Source: Candidatus Iainarchaeum sp. (GTDB taxonomy: Archaea; Iainarchaeota; Iainarchaeia; Iainarchaeales; UBA10219). From it: DNA of 64,000 nt. The DNA lies in NCBI GenBank assembly GCA_018304425.1, contig JAGVWE010000004.1:1-64000 (forward strand). Direction: 5' to 3'. The notes beneath the pieces are model-generated. The model worked only from the letters and a program-made list of their open reading frames with translations. It was not told where the DNA came from and ran no database searches. The position numbers were made by a program, and so were the translations under genes. Position 1 is the stretch's first letter; every line of letters begins with the position of its first letter. Shown piece after piece: positions 25,124 to 34,389 of the stretch.

Positions 25124-25623
25124 TTCAGGAAACCCCTGGCCCGTAAACCGCTTATTATATGCTGCATTGTTTCTTTTATACCTTTCTTGGCCTGGACCTC
25201 CAAGACCTTCTTCTTGCCATACTTGCGCAGGGCATGCTTGAGGCAATAGTCGATGCCCTCGCAGAAGACGTTGTCCTGGATTTTTTCGGCACGGTAGCCC
25301 CTGTGCTCGAGCCGCGCCTCCAGCACCTCGGGATGCACCCTTAACACGACCACCACGTCCACGTCCAGTCGGGTCTCGCACAATAGGTGCCCTTCCACGA
25401 CCAGGTGCTGGTGCCGGCCGCGCCGGCGCAGCTCGAGGTTCAACTCCCTCCGCAAGGCTGCCAGGGGAACCACGAACTCGTTTTCCCGGACATCCCAGGC
25501 GCCGATGCCTTTCTTGACCGCGAACGCGCGTTCGTTCAGCCAGGGGCATTTCAACCGCTTCGCGAGCAGCCGGGCAACCGAAGTCTTTCCAACGCCCGGA
25601 GAACCCGTTATGGCTACTTTCAT
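25120..25623 (-). CDS. AK6/Fap7-family adenylate kinase-like NTPase
   Basis: 167 residues. P-loop GSPGVGKTSVARLLA, then VVEGHLLCE, and the family-specific stretch VLRVHPEVLEARLEHRGYR followed by KIQDNV. AK6/Fap7 proteins act as nucleotide kinases/ATPases and, in archaea and eukaryotes, help mature the small ribosomal subunit by binding uS11. The ATG at 25623 (MKVAITG) is preferred over one four codons upstream because the TATA-like TTTTTAATT is about 25 bases away. It may be co-transcribed with the 49-residue gene just upstream. Confidence 0.88.
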   Translation of the reverse strand: MKVAITGSPGVGKTSVARLLAKRLKCPWLNERAFAVKKGIGAWDVRENEFVVPLAALRRELNLELRRRGRHQHLVVEGHLLCETRLDVDVVVVLRVHPEVLEARLEHRGYRAEKIQDNVFCEGIDYCLKHALRKYGKKKVLEVQAKKGIKETMQHIISGLRARGFLK

Positions 25624-25654
25624 GGAAGAAACCATGGCAGCAACGAATTAAAAA

Positions 25655-25804
25655 TCAGAGTTTGCCGCCGAATGAAAACCTGCGCTCGACGGCAATCGAA
25701 GAGTCCTGGGCCTTGGCCCCGCCCTCTTCCAGGACCCGGCACAATTCCAGCACCCTTTCGATGTCGAGTTCGCTTCCAGCAACAACCCTTTCCAATTTTG
25801 GCAC
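25655..25804 (-). CDS. 49-residue protein upstream of the AK6 gene
   Basis: A GTG at 25804 opens 49 codons ending in TGA at 25655-25657. The product begins MPKLERVVAGSELDIERVLE and ends RRFSFGGKL. GAGGGG stands about eight bases before the GTG and an AT-rich TATGTAAATAG about 30 bases upstream can act as promoter. Codon choice (GAG, GTC, CGC, GGC) matches the GC-rich coding style of the region. Function unknown. Confidence 0.55.
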   Translation of the reverse strand: MPKLERVVAGSELDIERVLELCRVLEEGGAKAQDSSIAVERRFSFGGKL

Positions 25805-25894
25805 GCTAACCCCTCAAAACAAAACACTATTTACATACCCGAACTAGTTTTTATACTTTTCTCCCGCGGAATTTTTTTCCCGGGAAATCCGTCA

Positions 25895-25925
25895 ACTGCC
25901 AAGAAAAGGCCGGCCAAAAAAACGT
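25895..25925 (-). terminator. T-tract terminator after aCPSF1
   Basis: On the minus strand a run of seven T follows the aCPSF1 stop, then GGCCGGCC and TTTTCTTGG. Beyond it, about 25930-25964 holds nothing recognisable. Confidence 0.5.
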
Positions 25926-25964
25926 GTTTCCGATTCAAATACTTTCTTTCCGCTGGCAGCCGGT

Positions 25965-27857
25965 TCACCGGAGCCGGACCGCATCCAGGTTCCGGATGGC
26001 CGAGGAATTGATGTGGAACCGCGTGGAAACGGTCTTCGCGAATTCCAGGGTGTTCTGCTGGTCCCCGTGGTTGACCAGGCACCGCTTGGGCTTCGGCTTC
26101 AGGTTCCGCATGTACGCCATGAGCTCGTTCCGGTCACAGTGCCCGGAAAAGCCTTCCACGGTTTCCACGCGCATGTTGATCTTCAATTCCTTCGTTCTCC
26201 CCCCGGCCACCGTGATGGGGATGCTCCGCAGCCCGCCCTGGATCTTCCGCCCCAGGCTTCCCTCGCCCTGCCAGCCCACGAAGATAAGCGCGTTCTGGGG
26301 GTTCTCCGAAAGCCGGTATAAGTAGTCCAGGCTGGCTCCCCCGGTCAGCATGCCGCTGGAAGCCAAAATGATGGCCCCCCCCTGGTTCAAGACCTCGTCC
26401 CGGGTCTGCGGCGTAACCGACTGGAAGATGTCCGAAGTGAACGGCGAGTCATTCTGCAAGACCCTCCGCTGCACCTGCTTGCGCAGGTATTCAGGATAAG
26501 CCGTGTGGATGGCCGAAGCCTCTTTCACCAGGCCATCGATGTAGCATTTCGCCTGCAGCCGGCCAGTCCGGTACGCGTCCTCGATGACCAGCATGAGCTC
26601 CTGGGAGCGGCCCACCGCGAACACGGGAATCAAGACGTTGCCGCCCTTGTGCACGACCTCCGCCACCAGCCGCACCAGCCGCTCCTCGGCTTCCTCGCGT
26701 GGGGGGTGGATGTCGTCCCTTCCCCCATACGTTGACTCGATGATGAGGGTCTCGAGCCTCGGATACTTCATGTCCACGTTGTTGAACAGCCTCGTAAAAC
26801 CGTACTTGATGTCCCCGGAGTACACCAGGTTGTGGGCCCCATCCCCTATGTGCAGGTGCACGGAAGCCGAGCCCAGGATGTGCGCCGCGTTGTGCAGCGT
26901 CAACCGCATGTCCGGCGCGATGTCCGTAACTTCCCGGTACTCCCGGGGAATGCAGTACTTCACCATTTCCTTCACGTCCCGCTCCGTGTAAGGCGGTTCC
27001 TTTCCCTCCTTCAACAGGACATCGATGTAGTCAAACCCCATCAACGCCATCAAATCCCGGGCCGGAGGCGTGCAATACACGGGGCCCCGGTAGCCCAGCT
27101 TGAACAAGTAGGGAACGAACCCGCAGTGGTCCATGTGGGGGTGCGAGATGATGACGGCATTCAATTCGTTGACCGGGAACCGGATGGCGTCCAGGTACGG
27201 ATAGGGTTCCTCGGGGTCCGCGACGTTGATGCCGCAGTCCATGAGCACCTTGGTTTCCCGGGTCTCCACCAGCATGCAACTCCGCCCCACCTGCCGGAAG
27301 CCGCCCAAAGCCGTCAACCGGATCCAGCTGTTCTTGTCGGTTGTTTCCCGGTAAATGTTTTTCGCCACTTCTTGGAGGATTTTCTTGCGCTCGTTGCTGT
27401 ACTTGTGGAGGTGGTGCCTGACCCCTTTCAGGATTTCCGAGTCACTGGTCGGGGCGCGGATGATGTTGGGCGTCCAACCCGTTTCCAGGATGATTTTCTT
27501 CGAGGTTTCCCCACCCTTGCCAATGACCAGGCCGGGCTTGATGGCTTCAATGGTCACCTCGGAAAAGGCCGGGCTGAAATAGAGTTGCTTGACAATGGCT
27601 TCCTTGGGAACGATTTGCTCCAGCAAGGCCCGGGCCTTTTCCTCTTCCAAGAGCAATGACTTGTCCGTGCGGATGTTGATGCGCTTCTTCAAGTCAAACG
27701 CGATTTTCGCGACGTAGCCCTCGTTTTCGAAGAACGCCTTGGGGTTCCGGGTGTAGATGGCTACTTCGGGGCCCTCCATCTCAATGCTCGTAATCTGGGT
27801 CTCGGCCGGCAAAGCCGCCTGAATGGTTTCCTTTATTTGCTTGAGAAAATCAACCAC
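25965..27857 (-). CDS. fttA: aCPSF1/FttA, beta-CASP ribonuclease and transcription terminator
   Basis: 630 residues, the full length of archaeal aCPSF1. Order: N-terminal KH domains (GxxG in VIGKGG, residues 111-116), a metallo-beta-lactamase domain with SHPHMDH (His239, His241, Asp243, His244), LHNAAHILGS, YSGDIKYG, and a beta-CASP domain with ESTYGGRD, PVFAVGRSQE, ASSGMLTGG and the final FSGHCDRNEL and VNHGD motifs. It is the endo/5'-3' exoribonuclease that releases archaeal RNA polymerase at U-rich sites. GTG start at 27857 after GAGGGATGAACC. It follows psmB on the same strand with a 90-base gap, a neighbourhood seen in other archaea. Confidence 0.96.
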   Translation of the reverse strand: MVDFLKQIKETIQAALPAETQITSIEMEGPEVAIYTRNPKAFFENEGYVAKIAFDLKKRINIRTDKSLLLEEEKARALLEQIVPKEAIVKQLYFSPAFSEVTIEAIKPGLVIGKGGETSKKIILETGWTPNIIRAPTSDSEILKGVRHHLHKYSNERKKILQEVAKNIYRETTDKNSWIRLTALGGFRQVGRSCMLVETRETKVLMDCGINVADPEEPYPYLDAIRFPVNELNAVIISHPHMDHCGFVPYLFKLGYRGPVYCTPPARDLMALMGFDYIDVLLKEGKEPPYTERDVKEMVKYCIPREYREVTDIAPDMRLTLHNAAHILGSASVHLHIGDGAHNLVYSGDIKYGFTRLFNNVDMKYPRLETLIIESTYGGRDDIHPPREEAEERLVRLVAEVVHKGGNVLIPVFAVGRSQELMLVIEDAYRTGRLQAKCYIDGLVKEASAIHTAYPEYLRKQVQRRVLQNDSPFTSDIFQSVTPQTRDEVLNQGGAIILASSGMLTGGASLDYLYRLSENPQNALIFVGWQGEGSLGRKIQGGLRSIPITVAGGRTKELKINMRVETVEGFSGHCDRNELMAYMRNLKPKPKRCLVNHGDQQNTLEFAKTVSTRFHINSSAIRNLDAVRLR

Positions 27858-27947
27858 GGTTCATCCCTCTGTGTCGTCAACCAATATAGCAACGCAAAAC
27901 GCTCGATTAATGCAGAATAAACAATCAAATCCGGCGGCGGCAGGCCG

Positions 27948-28604
27948 TTACAGGTTTACCTTGACCTGTTGGACGATGGGCGCTACTTCTTTTTCGCCCA
28001 AAATCCGGACCCCTGACTTGTCGATGACCAGCACGGACACCGATTTTCCGCCGGAGAACACGTCCCGCCGCTTTCCCGACTCGATGGCGCGGACCGCGAG
28101 CTTAATGCCTTCCTCGGTGGACAGGTTGGGCTTGAAACCCAGGTCAATGGTGGTAAGCGCGGGCTCGGTACCGGAACCGCTGACCCCGTACTTGGGCCGC
28201 TGGAGGATTCCCCCGTAAGGGGTTACTTCCCAGAGGTCGGGCTTGCCATTGATGTAGCCGCCCAACAGGAACTGGCAAATGAACGGATAATAGCGGCTGC
28301 CGTTCAACACGTTGGACAACAGGGTGGCGGCTGCCTTCGCGGACATGGGTTCCTCGCGTTCAATCTCGTACAACTGGGTCTGGCCCTTGAGGAACCGGAT
28401 GATGGTCTGACTGTCTCCCACCGAGCCCGCGTTGGTCAAGCCCATGGTGTCCGTAATCTTGTAGACCTTCTCGGACTCTTCGTCGTAAGCGATGTGGCCC
28501 ATCGAGGCACGCATGTCTGCCGCCAAAACCACGGCGTCCTTGCAGACGATGCCTACCGTCGTTGTCCCGGTTTTAAGGTCGTGTTTGCTCTCCAAGAAAT
28601 CCAC
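27948..28604 (-). CDS. psmB: Proteasome beta subunit
   Basis: 218 residues. The propeptide of 13 residues ends at KTG, and processing would free Thr14 (TTTVGIV) as the catalytic N-terminal nucleophile. Other family marks: AADMRAS, the Lys-containing EKVYKI, and YGVSGSGTEPA. It forms the inner rings of the 20S proteasome. GTG start at 28604, with ATTATAATC about 25 bases upstream, so the message is nearly leaderless. Confidence 0.96.
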   Translation of the reverse strand: MDFLESKHDLKTGTTTVGIVCKDAVVLAADMRASMGHIAYDEESEKVYKITDTMGLTNAGSVGDSQTIIRFLKGQTQLYEIEREEPMSAKAAATLLSNVLNGSRYYPFICQFLLGGYINGKPDLWEVTPYGGILQRPKYGVSGSGTEPALTTIDLGFKPNLSTEEGIKLAVRAIESGKRRDVFSGGKSVSVLVIDKSGVRILGEKEVAPIVQQVKVNL

Positions 28605-28679
28605 CTAAAAATAAGTTAACCCGTTGATTATAATGCCATAGGCAAAAGTTTAAAAGGCTATTATTTGGCCTTAAAGCGG

Positions 28680-29399
28680 CTATTTCTTGGCGGCCCCGGC
28701 CTTTTCCCCGGTTCCGGCTTTGGCTTCGTCCAAGCCCACGGTTTCCACGAACCGGATGTTCTTGACTTCCTTGGCATAGGCCTGGATGACCTTGGAATAC
28801 ACTTGCTTGAGCACGGCCACTTCCTTCTGCAGGTTGCCGGGCAACGCGACCTCGAGGTTTCCCTCCTTGTAGGAAACCCGCACCTTCCGGTCCTCGGGCA
28901 ACGGGAAATACTTTTCTGCCAGGGCCTGCGCCTTTTCCTCGGGCTTCGCCAGATGCCGTTCGATTCGCACCTGGTATTCGACGTCGCGGCCCGCGAGCTC
29001 GGGGTTGAAGTCCAGCCTCACCCTCCCGCCCGACACGCTTTGCACCTTGGCATAGCGGTTGTCGACGTTGACAATCAAGCCCGGCACCGGCTTGAGTTGG
29101 TGCTTGTGGAACTCCTTGAGGGGCACGACCCGCACCAGGGCAGGCTGGCGCTCGCCGAAGGCCTTGGCGGCCGCGATTTTCACGGTCCGCGCCTCGCCGG
29201 CCTTCAACTTCAAGAGCTCTTCTTCGAGGCCCGGGATGACGTCGCCGTTGCCCAGGATGACGGGAACGGCCTTGTAGACCTGGCCATCCTTGTAGAGGCC
29301 CTCCCTTTTCGCGGTCTCCAAGTCCGTGGTGTCAAACGTCTTGTTCGTAAGCAGTTCCTTGCCCGTAAAGGACACCAAGACCACGTCGCCTTTCTCCAT
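28680..29399 (-). CDS. FKBP-type peptidyl-prolyl isomerase (SlyD-like, long archaeal form)
   Basis: 239 residues. The FKBP core is interrupted by an IF chaperone domain as in SlyD: GDVVLVSFTGKEL, then PVILGNGDVIPGLEEELLKLKAGE, and, after the insert, RVRLDFNPELAGRDVEYQVRI. The extra C-terminal about 90 residues are found in long archaeal FKBPs. It catalyses prolyl isomerisation and assists folding in the cytosol. TATA-like TTTAAATAAG about 40 bases upstream. Confidence 0.92.
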   Translation of the reverse strand: MEKGDVVLVSFTGKELLTNKTFDTTDLETAKREGLYKDGQVYKAVPVILGNGDVIPGLEEELLKLKAGEARTVKIAAAKAFGERQPALVRVVPLKEFHKHQLKPVPGLIVNVDNRYAKVQSVSGGRVRLDFNPELAGRDVEYQVRIERHLAKPEEKAQALAEKYFPLPEDRKVRVSYKEGNLEVALPGNLQKEVAVLKQVYSKVIQAYAKEVKNIRFVETVGLDEAKAGTGEKAGAAKK

Positions 29400-29497
29400 T
29401 CCAGTTCTTCCCTCGACAAAACTTCTAATCAGTTACTTATTTAAACCATCGGCAAGACCAAATATAACGCCCTATTTTGGGCTAATTCCGTGGTTTT

Positions 29498-30958
29498 ATG
29501 GCAAAGAAGGCGTCCACGCAAAAAACGGCCACGCACAAAAAGGCGGCCCCCCGCGCGGAGGAGAAGAAGAAGCTCCTCATGAACTGGTTCCTCATCATCA
29601 TCATGGTGGGCTCGGTTGGAATCGCCCTGGTGTCCAGTGGCAACAACCAGCCGGAACCGGACGCCAGCGAGCCCCCGCCCTTGAAGGAAGCCCCGACCAT
29701 CCTCCCATTCACCGCGGAAAACGTGGACGCCACCGTGGAAGACGTGTTCGGCTCCATGATTCTCTTGGCCTCGACTTCCCAACCAGACCTAGCCAAAATC
29801 GATGCCCAACTCCGCGGCATTCCAGGCGTTTCCCGCGTGAACTCCCAGTTCAAGGAGTTCAAAGAAGCCAGCCAGGGCCCCCAACAACTCGCGTTCATGG
29901 CGGAAGTCCTTTACGCGCCGGAAATCGCGCCCACGGAAATGCTTTCCCGCATCCAAGAACAGGCCACCCTCTTGAACGAAGTAGTTGTCTACCCCCTTGG
30001 CTTGGTTTCGCTGCCGGAAACCATTCACTTCGTGAACGACGACTTGAACCTCTCCAAGGACTTCCAGCCCAAAGACCGGTTCGCGCAAGCCTTTCTCTCC
30101 GTGGAAACCCGGAAAGGGGATGCCATTCAGGTGAACCTCCAAGCCGACCTCGCCGGGGAAAACGTGCAGCAAATGACGGTGTACGAGTCGCAGAACCCCA
30201 GCAACGCGCCCCAAATCATTGAGCTGATCGCCCGTTACCCCTTGGACTCCCAGGCCAGCACCTTGGCCGTCCTCGGAGACCTCCCCTATTCCTCGAATCC
30301 CCTGGATGCCAACGCTCTCAAAGGCGAGGCCCTGGCCTTGAAGGGCCTGGTTTCCGCGCAACTCGAGTTCGAGAACCCGCCGCTTGCCCTGCAAGTGGTC
30401 TCCCAAGACGACTTTTCCGCGAAAGCCGTTGACCTCAACCAGTCCCTCTCCCAACTCACGGGCATCCTCCGCGCGCGCCTCGACGTCGAAGGCAAGTCCG
30501 TTTACCTGGACTTCCAGAGCACCGTGGACTACGCGGACCTCAAAAAGGAACTCGTCAACGTGTTTGCCGCGGTGGGCGTAAAAAAGGAGGCCCTGACCTT
30601 CGTTGACCCGCGCATCCGCTTGGCAGGAATCTTTGACGCTTCCACGAATGAACTCGCCGGAACGGCCCAGCAACTCCAGGCCTTGTTCCAGTCCAGGGGC
30701 ATCGCGGTCGAAATCTATCAACTTGTTGCCGTCAAGGCAGACCAATTCGTGGACCCCAAAACCGGCAACGAGTACGCCATCGAAGGAGGGTTCTTCCAGG
30801 CCCTGGCCAAGCCCGGCCACCCATCCAAGGACGAGGTTTCGCTGGGCATCCAGTTCCTGGGCAAACGCGGCCAAGCCCTGAACATCCAAGCCATTGAAGG
30901 CGAGGCAGGCTCGCCGGTCAACCCACGAGAACAATCCATTCCCTTCAAGGTCAACTGA
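29498..30958 (+). CDS. Membrane-anchored extracytoplasmic protein, unknown family
   Basis: 486 residues: a Lys/Ala-rich cytoplasmic tail, one signal-anchor helix (about 29-45, WFLIIIMVGSVGIALV), a Pro-rich spacer, and a large soluble domain of repeated alpha/beta units outside the membrane. Three or four similar units begin with motifs such as ARLDVEGKSVYLDFQST, suggesting internal duplication. No family recognised. AAATATAAC about 35 bases upstream is the likely TATA box; a GCCC-TATTTT-GGGC hairpin follows it. Confidence 0.6.
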   Translation: MAKKASTQKTATHKKAAPRAEEKKKLLMNWFLIIIMVGSVGIALVSSGNNQPEPDASEPPPLKEAPTILPFTAENVDATVEDVFGSMILLASTSQPDLAKIDAQLRGIPGVSRVNSQFKEFKEASQGPQQLAFMAEVLYAPEIAPTEMLSRIQEQATLLNEVVVYPLGLVSLPETIHFVNDDLNLSKDFQPKDRFAQAFLSVETRKGDAIQVNLQADLAGENVQQMTVYESQNPSNAPQIIELIARYPLDSQASTLAVLGDLPYSSNPLDANALKGEALALKGLVSAQLEFENPPLALQVVSQDDFSAKAVDLNQSLSQLTGILRARLDVEGKSVYLDFQSTVDYADLKKELVNVFAAVGVKKEALTFVDPRIRLAGIFDASTNELAGTAQQLQALFQSRGIAVEIYQLVAVKADQFVDPKTGNEYAIEGGFFQALAKPGHPSKDEVSLGIQFLGKRGQALNIQAIEGEAGSPVNPREQSIPFKVN

Positions 30959-30961
30959 GTT

Positions 30962-32692
30962 TTACGGCAAAAAACATTGCACGATGGGGTGCGCGAAGTT
31001 CAATTCATAGCTGTGGTACTTTCTTCCTGCTTGGTGGGGTTGGAACACGCCCGCATACAGCAACCGCGTGAAGACGGCCAACATGTAGCCTCCCGGAGCC
31101 CTGTGCGCCCTCGACTTGTCCAGGAACCAGGTCATGGGCTGGTGCATGGCCCGGGCTTCCCGCGTGGAACTGAGTATGGCGTTCACGACGCCAAAGGCGT
31201 ACCTGCGCCGGATTTCAGGATTGGAAGCCATGCGCCGGGGCAACACGCTTCTAACGGTTTCTTCCAGGAACTGGTTAAGCCGCGAATCCAGGGTTACCAG
31301 GGCTTCCACCAAACCCGGGCGATGGTCTCGCAAACCATTTAACCAGTCCTCTTCGGGCTTCCAAAAGTGTTCCTCCGACAACACCAGGCGATGGGTGGCG
31401 GGTTGTCGCGGTGATTCCGGCGGGCGCATGGTCGTTGCCGGTCCGTTGTTCCTCTTTTTTTCCTTGACTGGAAGGATTGCCGCGGCAGAAGCAGGCGCAG
31501 GAACTCGTGGTCTGGCAAGTACGGTGCTGGCCGAAGCAGGAGGCAGCTCTGCTTGCCTTCGTTGTTCCTGATATTCCTGAATGGCTTGCCGGGCGGCCTC
31601 CTCCGCCGGCTTGCCCTGCAGTCGAAGCCGGTAAGCAGCCTTGTAGACATGCACGGGGTCAATGCCCGCCGCGTGGGCTTGCAAAGTCACCACTTCTTTC
31701 AGTCGCTGCCTCCTGGCCGTAGGGCCCCGAATCTCACTCGTGACCTCGTTCCGGTAACCGTTCAACAGTTGCTCCAAGAACAAGGGTGGATTGAAGTTGG
31801 ACATGGTTTCAGCCAACTCGCCGCCCACGCGTTCCGCGATGCCGGCGTGGAAGGGGATTATCCGGTTCAAGGCGTACACGCGCACCGCTTCCCTGGAGAA
31901 CCGCTTCAAGAACCACACGGCCGCTTGCCGGGCATCCCCCAGATAAGCGGTTTTCGCATTATAGTCCAGGCCCCGTTTGCGTGCTGTATCGCTTGTAGCA
32001 TCAGTCCACGCCCGTATCTCCCTATTAGAGGGCCTGACGCCGTGGACGAAAAAATGCAGGCGGCCGTCCACGACCAAGGGATGGAAGTTTTCTTGCTTGA
32101 TTTTCACCCAGCCCGGGACTTCCAGGGGTTTCCGAGCCTTCCGGTCTTCCAGTGCACTCCATGAAGCCCGTTCCAGAAACTCATCGCCTGGCTTCGTGCT
32201 TGGCGGGCCGGGTTTCATGGTTAAAAAGTTTGCATTGGCCTGGAGCGGTGCGCGGCCCGGGGTGAGCGGCGCCTTGGCCGGGGCTTGCCGGGATTTCCCG
32301 GGTTCCGGAGCGACCGGGTCTGCTGGCGGCAGGCAATCAATGAACGCAACAAGGCCTTCCGACCAATTGGTGCCAGGCCGATTGGTTTGCCGGTATTTTG
32401 CCTGCTCTTCTTGGTGGAGGAAGCGCAGCACCTTGTCAAAATTACCCATCAATGCATTGCCAATGACGTTGCCTTCCGGGCTTGCGTGTTCAAACTCGTA
32501 GCCCTTGCGTTCCCGGGTCAGGAACCGCAACCGCCGCTTGGGGTCCCGTTGCCTGCGGTGGCCACGCGCCCTTCCAAGCGCGAGCCTAACCTTGATTTCA
32601 CTGGCTTTCCCCTCACTGGGCTTGTAACCCAACCGCTCCCAAATGCGCGCCCATTGACTCACGGTATAAATGGCGGCCCGCTTCATGCCCAT
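30962..32692 (-). CDS. Large basic orphan protein sharing a C-terminal domain with its upstream neighbour
   Basis: 576 residues, Arg/Ala-rich. The last 140 residues match the C-terminus of the adjacent upstream protein (32762-33988): shared HF(W/Y)KP, RDHRP, a NQF(L/I) helix, RR(R/K)YA(F/W)GVV, (W/Y)F(L/V)DKS, R(A/I)PGGYM and (S/G)YE(L/F)N(F/Y)(A/D)HPI. The segment PGGYM to HPI looks like a winged-helix. A Pro/Ala linker joins it to a longer unrelated N-terminal region. Its promoter core TTTATAGTCCC and A-G-C-A run is nearly the same as that of its neighbour. No database family is recognised; a nucleic-acid role is inferred from charge. Confidence 0.6.
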   Translation of the reverse strand: MGMKRAAIYTVSQWARIWERLGYKPSEGKASEIKVRLALGRARGHRRQRDPKRRLRFLTRERKGYEFEHASPEGNVIGNALMGNFDKVLRFLHQEEQAKYRQTNRPGTNWSEGLVAFIDCLPPADPVAPEPGKSRQAPAKAPLTPGRAPLQANANFLTMKPGPPSTKPGDEFLERASWSALEDRKARKPLEVPGWVKIKQENFHPLVVDGRLHFFVHGVRPSNREIRAWTDATSDTARKRGLDYNAKTAYLGDARQAAVWFLKRFSREAVRVYALNRIIPFHAGIAERVGGELAETMSNFNPPLFLEQLLNGYRNEVTSEIRGPTARRQRLKEVVTLQAHAAGIDPVHVYKAAYRLRLQGKPAEEAARQAIQEYQEQRRQAELPPASASTVLARPRVPAPASAAAILPVKEKKRNNGPATTMRPPESPRQPATHRLVLSEEHFWKPEEDWLNGLRDHRPGLVEALVTLDSRLNQFLEETVRSVLPRRMASNPEIRRRYAFGVVNAILSSTREARAMHQPMTWFLDKSRAHRAPGGYMLAVFTRLLYAGVFQPHQAGRKYHSYELNFAHPIVQCFLP

Positions 32693-32761
32693 ACCCTACT
32701 TTGCTTGCTGGGACTATAAATTCGTTTCCTTTCCGTTTGCCGACTATCCAGTTCCCCTGCC

Positions 32762-33988
32762 TTACCCCTGCACGGTCCGCATGATGGGATGGTCGTAGTT
32801 GAATTCGTAGCCGTCGCTATGGCCATGGCTTTCGACGATTAACCCTTCTCGAATTAGTTGTTCTACGACGTCTGCCATGTAGCCGCCCGGAATCCGAGTC
32901 CCGCCACTTTTGTCCACGAAGTACTTTTTTCTTACATGGACGTTCCGGTTCACCCGCCCCGCCGTCAATAAAACTTTTACTACGCCCCATGCGTACTTCC
33001 GTCTTAATCCAATGTTGGCGGCCACCGGCTTTGGCAAGGCCAGGTCCAACACCCGTCGGATAAATTGGTTTGTCGGGGACTGCTGGTCCACCACCTGCAG
33101 CACGAACCGAGGCCGGTGATCACGCGTTCGTTCTAGATACTCTTCATAGGGTTTGTAGAAATGTCTGGGCCCGAGCGCTAGCGGTTCGCGTCGCAACACT
33201 GGAGGAGCGGGCGCCGCCGGGTTTGCCCTGGGCCTTCTCTTTTTGCCGTTGGGCGCCGGCCTTGTTTGGTCAGTTGCCAGCCGGTCAGCCTGGTAAGCGG
33301 GTGCAGGCCTGCCAGCTTGCGATGGCGGTGCCGGAATCAATCTCCTGATTTCCCGTCGCCTGGCCCCTTCAACTCGTGCCTCGGCTTCCCGCTTTTTTGT
33401 TTCCAAGGCGTTTTCGTATGCTTCCAGTGCACGGGACACAACCGTTTCCATGAGTTCACGGCCCGTTTGGCTGCCGGTTGCCTCTTCCCTGGCAACCCGT
33501 TGGGCTGCCCCCCGTGCCAGCGCTTCATCAAAGGACACCGTTCCTTCCGCCAAAAACGCCTTTCGCCCCCTGCCCAGCAACGGCGGCTTGGCCACGGCTT
33601 CGAGGGCATCCAGGGCCAGTTGCTCCAGTGCGGCTTGCCGGGCCTGTCGTTGGCCCCCAATGAAGCGTGCGCCCGGTCTTGCGCGGGCGACTTCCCTAGC
33701 CGTCTGCTCGCGCTTGCGGCCCACGCCGGTCGTGAACAGGATCCATTGTCCATTAAGCGGGAAGTCGTGCACGCCGCTCTCGGGCAGTGGCACGTTTTTG
33801 AGATTCAGCTGCTTCGCCAGCCACTGCCTGAGTTTTGGGAGGCCGCGCAGCGCGTGGGGGTCATCGATATAGCCGAATATTTTCGCCCAAGGCGTTGCCG
33901 GATGCAGCCGGCTCCGCTGCCTGGTTTTCATCCACCACAGCACCCGGGCAGGCGCTATCCGTTCATGCAGGGGGCGTGGAGTCGGCAT
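32762..33988 (-). CDS. Basic orphan protein, paralogue of the downstream gene
   Basis: 408 residues. The N-terminal 270 residues are Arg/Ala/Glu-rich and partly coiled coil, ending in a Pro-rich linker. The C-terminal about 135 residues are the same domain as in the 576-residue neighbour, with RDHRPRFV, SPTNQFI, LRRKYAWGVV, KYFVDKSGG and RIPGGYMADVV. The TATA-like TTTTATAGTCC stands about 25 bases before the ATG (leaderless). Tandem duplicates followed by fusion to different N-termini is the simplest explanation. Confidence 0.6.
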   Translation of the reverse strand: MPTPRPLHERIAPARVLWWMKTRQRSRLHPATPWAKIFGYIDDPHALRGLPKLRQWLAKQLNLKNVPLPESGVHDFPLNGQWILFTTGVGRKREQTAREVARARPGARFIGGQRQARQAALEQLALDALEAVAKPPLLGRGRKAFLAEGTVSFDEALARGAAQRVAREEATGSQTGRELMETVVSRALEAYENALETKKREAEARVEGARRREIRRLIPAPPSQAGRPAPAYQADRLATDQTRPAPNGKKRRPRANPAAPAPPVLRREPLALGPRHFYKPYEEYLERTRDHRPRFVLQVVDQQSPTNQFIRRVLDLALPKPVAANIGLRRKYAWGVVKVLLTAGRVNRNVHVRKKYFVDKSGGTRIPGGYMADVVEQLIREGLIVESHGHSDGYEFNYDHPIMRTVQG

Positions 33989-34021
33989 GGAAAGAATGAG
34001 TCTGCCGGACTATAAAAGCCT

Positions 34022-34363
34022 TTATCCCTTCAACTTCGCAATCGCTTCGGCGAGGTCGCCGCCGCTTGCCTTCAACGCGGTCTCGGCTTCCTTCTTCGAG
34101 CAACCGGCTTGTTCCATGACCAGCTTGACGTCTTCTTCGGGCGCCCCTACGGGGCCGGCTTCCTCGCGGGCCGTGCCAACCACGGTGTAGGTCTTCTGCC
34201 CGCCCATCTCGATGGCCGTGACGCTGGGGCTGTCCACCACCAACCGTTTTCCCTCCAACTCGAACACGACGCGCTTGGCGTTTATTTCCTCGGTCTTCAT
34301 GCCGAGTTGCTTCATCACGCGCTGCATGTCGCGGGGATTCATGTTGCCCATTCCCGGAAACAT
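34022..34363 (-). CDS. nac: Nascent polypeptide-associated complex protein
   Basis: 113 residues. The NAC beta-barrel (MKQLGMKTEEINAKRVVFEL, then TYTVVG) is followed by a C-terminal UBA domain (DVKLVMEQAGCSKKEAETAL, GGDLAEAI). Archaeal NAC is a homodimer at the ribosome exit tunnel. AAGGAGTGG lies before the ATG at 34363 and GGTTAAAAACG about 25-30 bases upstream serves as TATA box. Confidence 0.95.
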   Translation of the reverse strand: MFPGMGNMNPRDMQRVMKQLGMKTEEINAKRVVFELEGKRLVVDSPSVTAIEMGGQKTYTVVGTAREEAGPVGAPEEDVKLVMEQAGCSKKEAETALKASGGDLAEAIAKLKG

Positions 34364-34389
34364 AGTACCACTCCTTGCCCTAAACGTTT

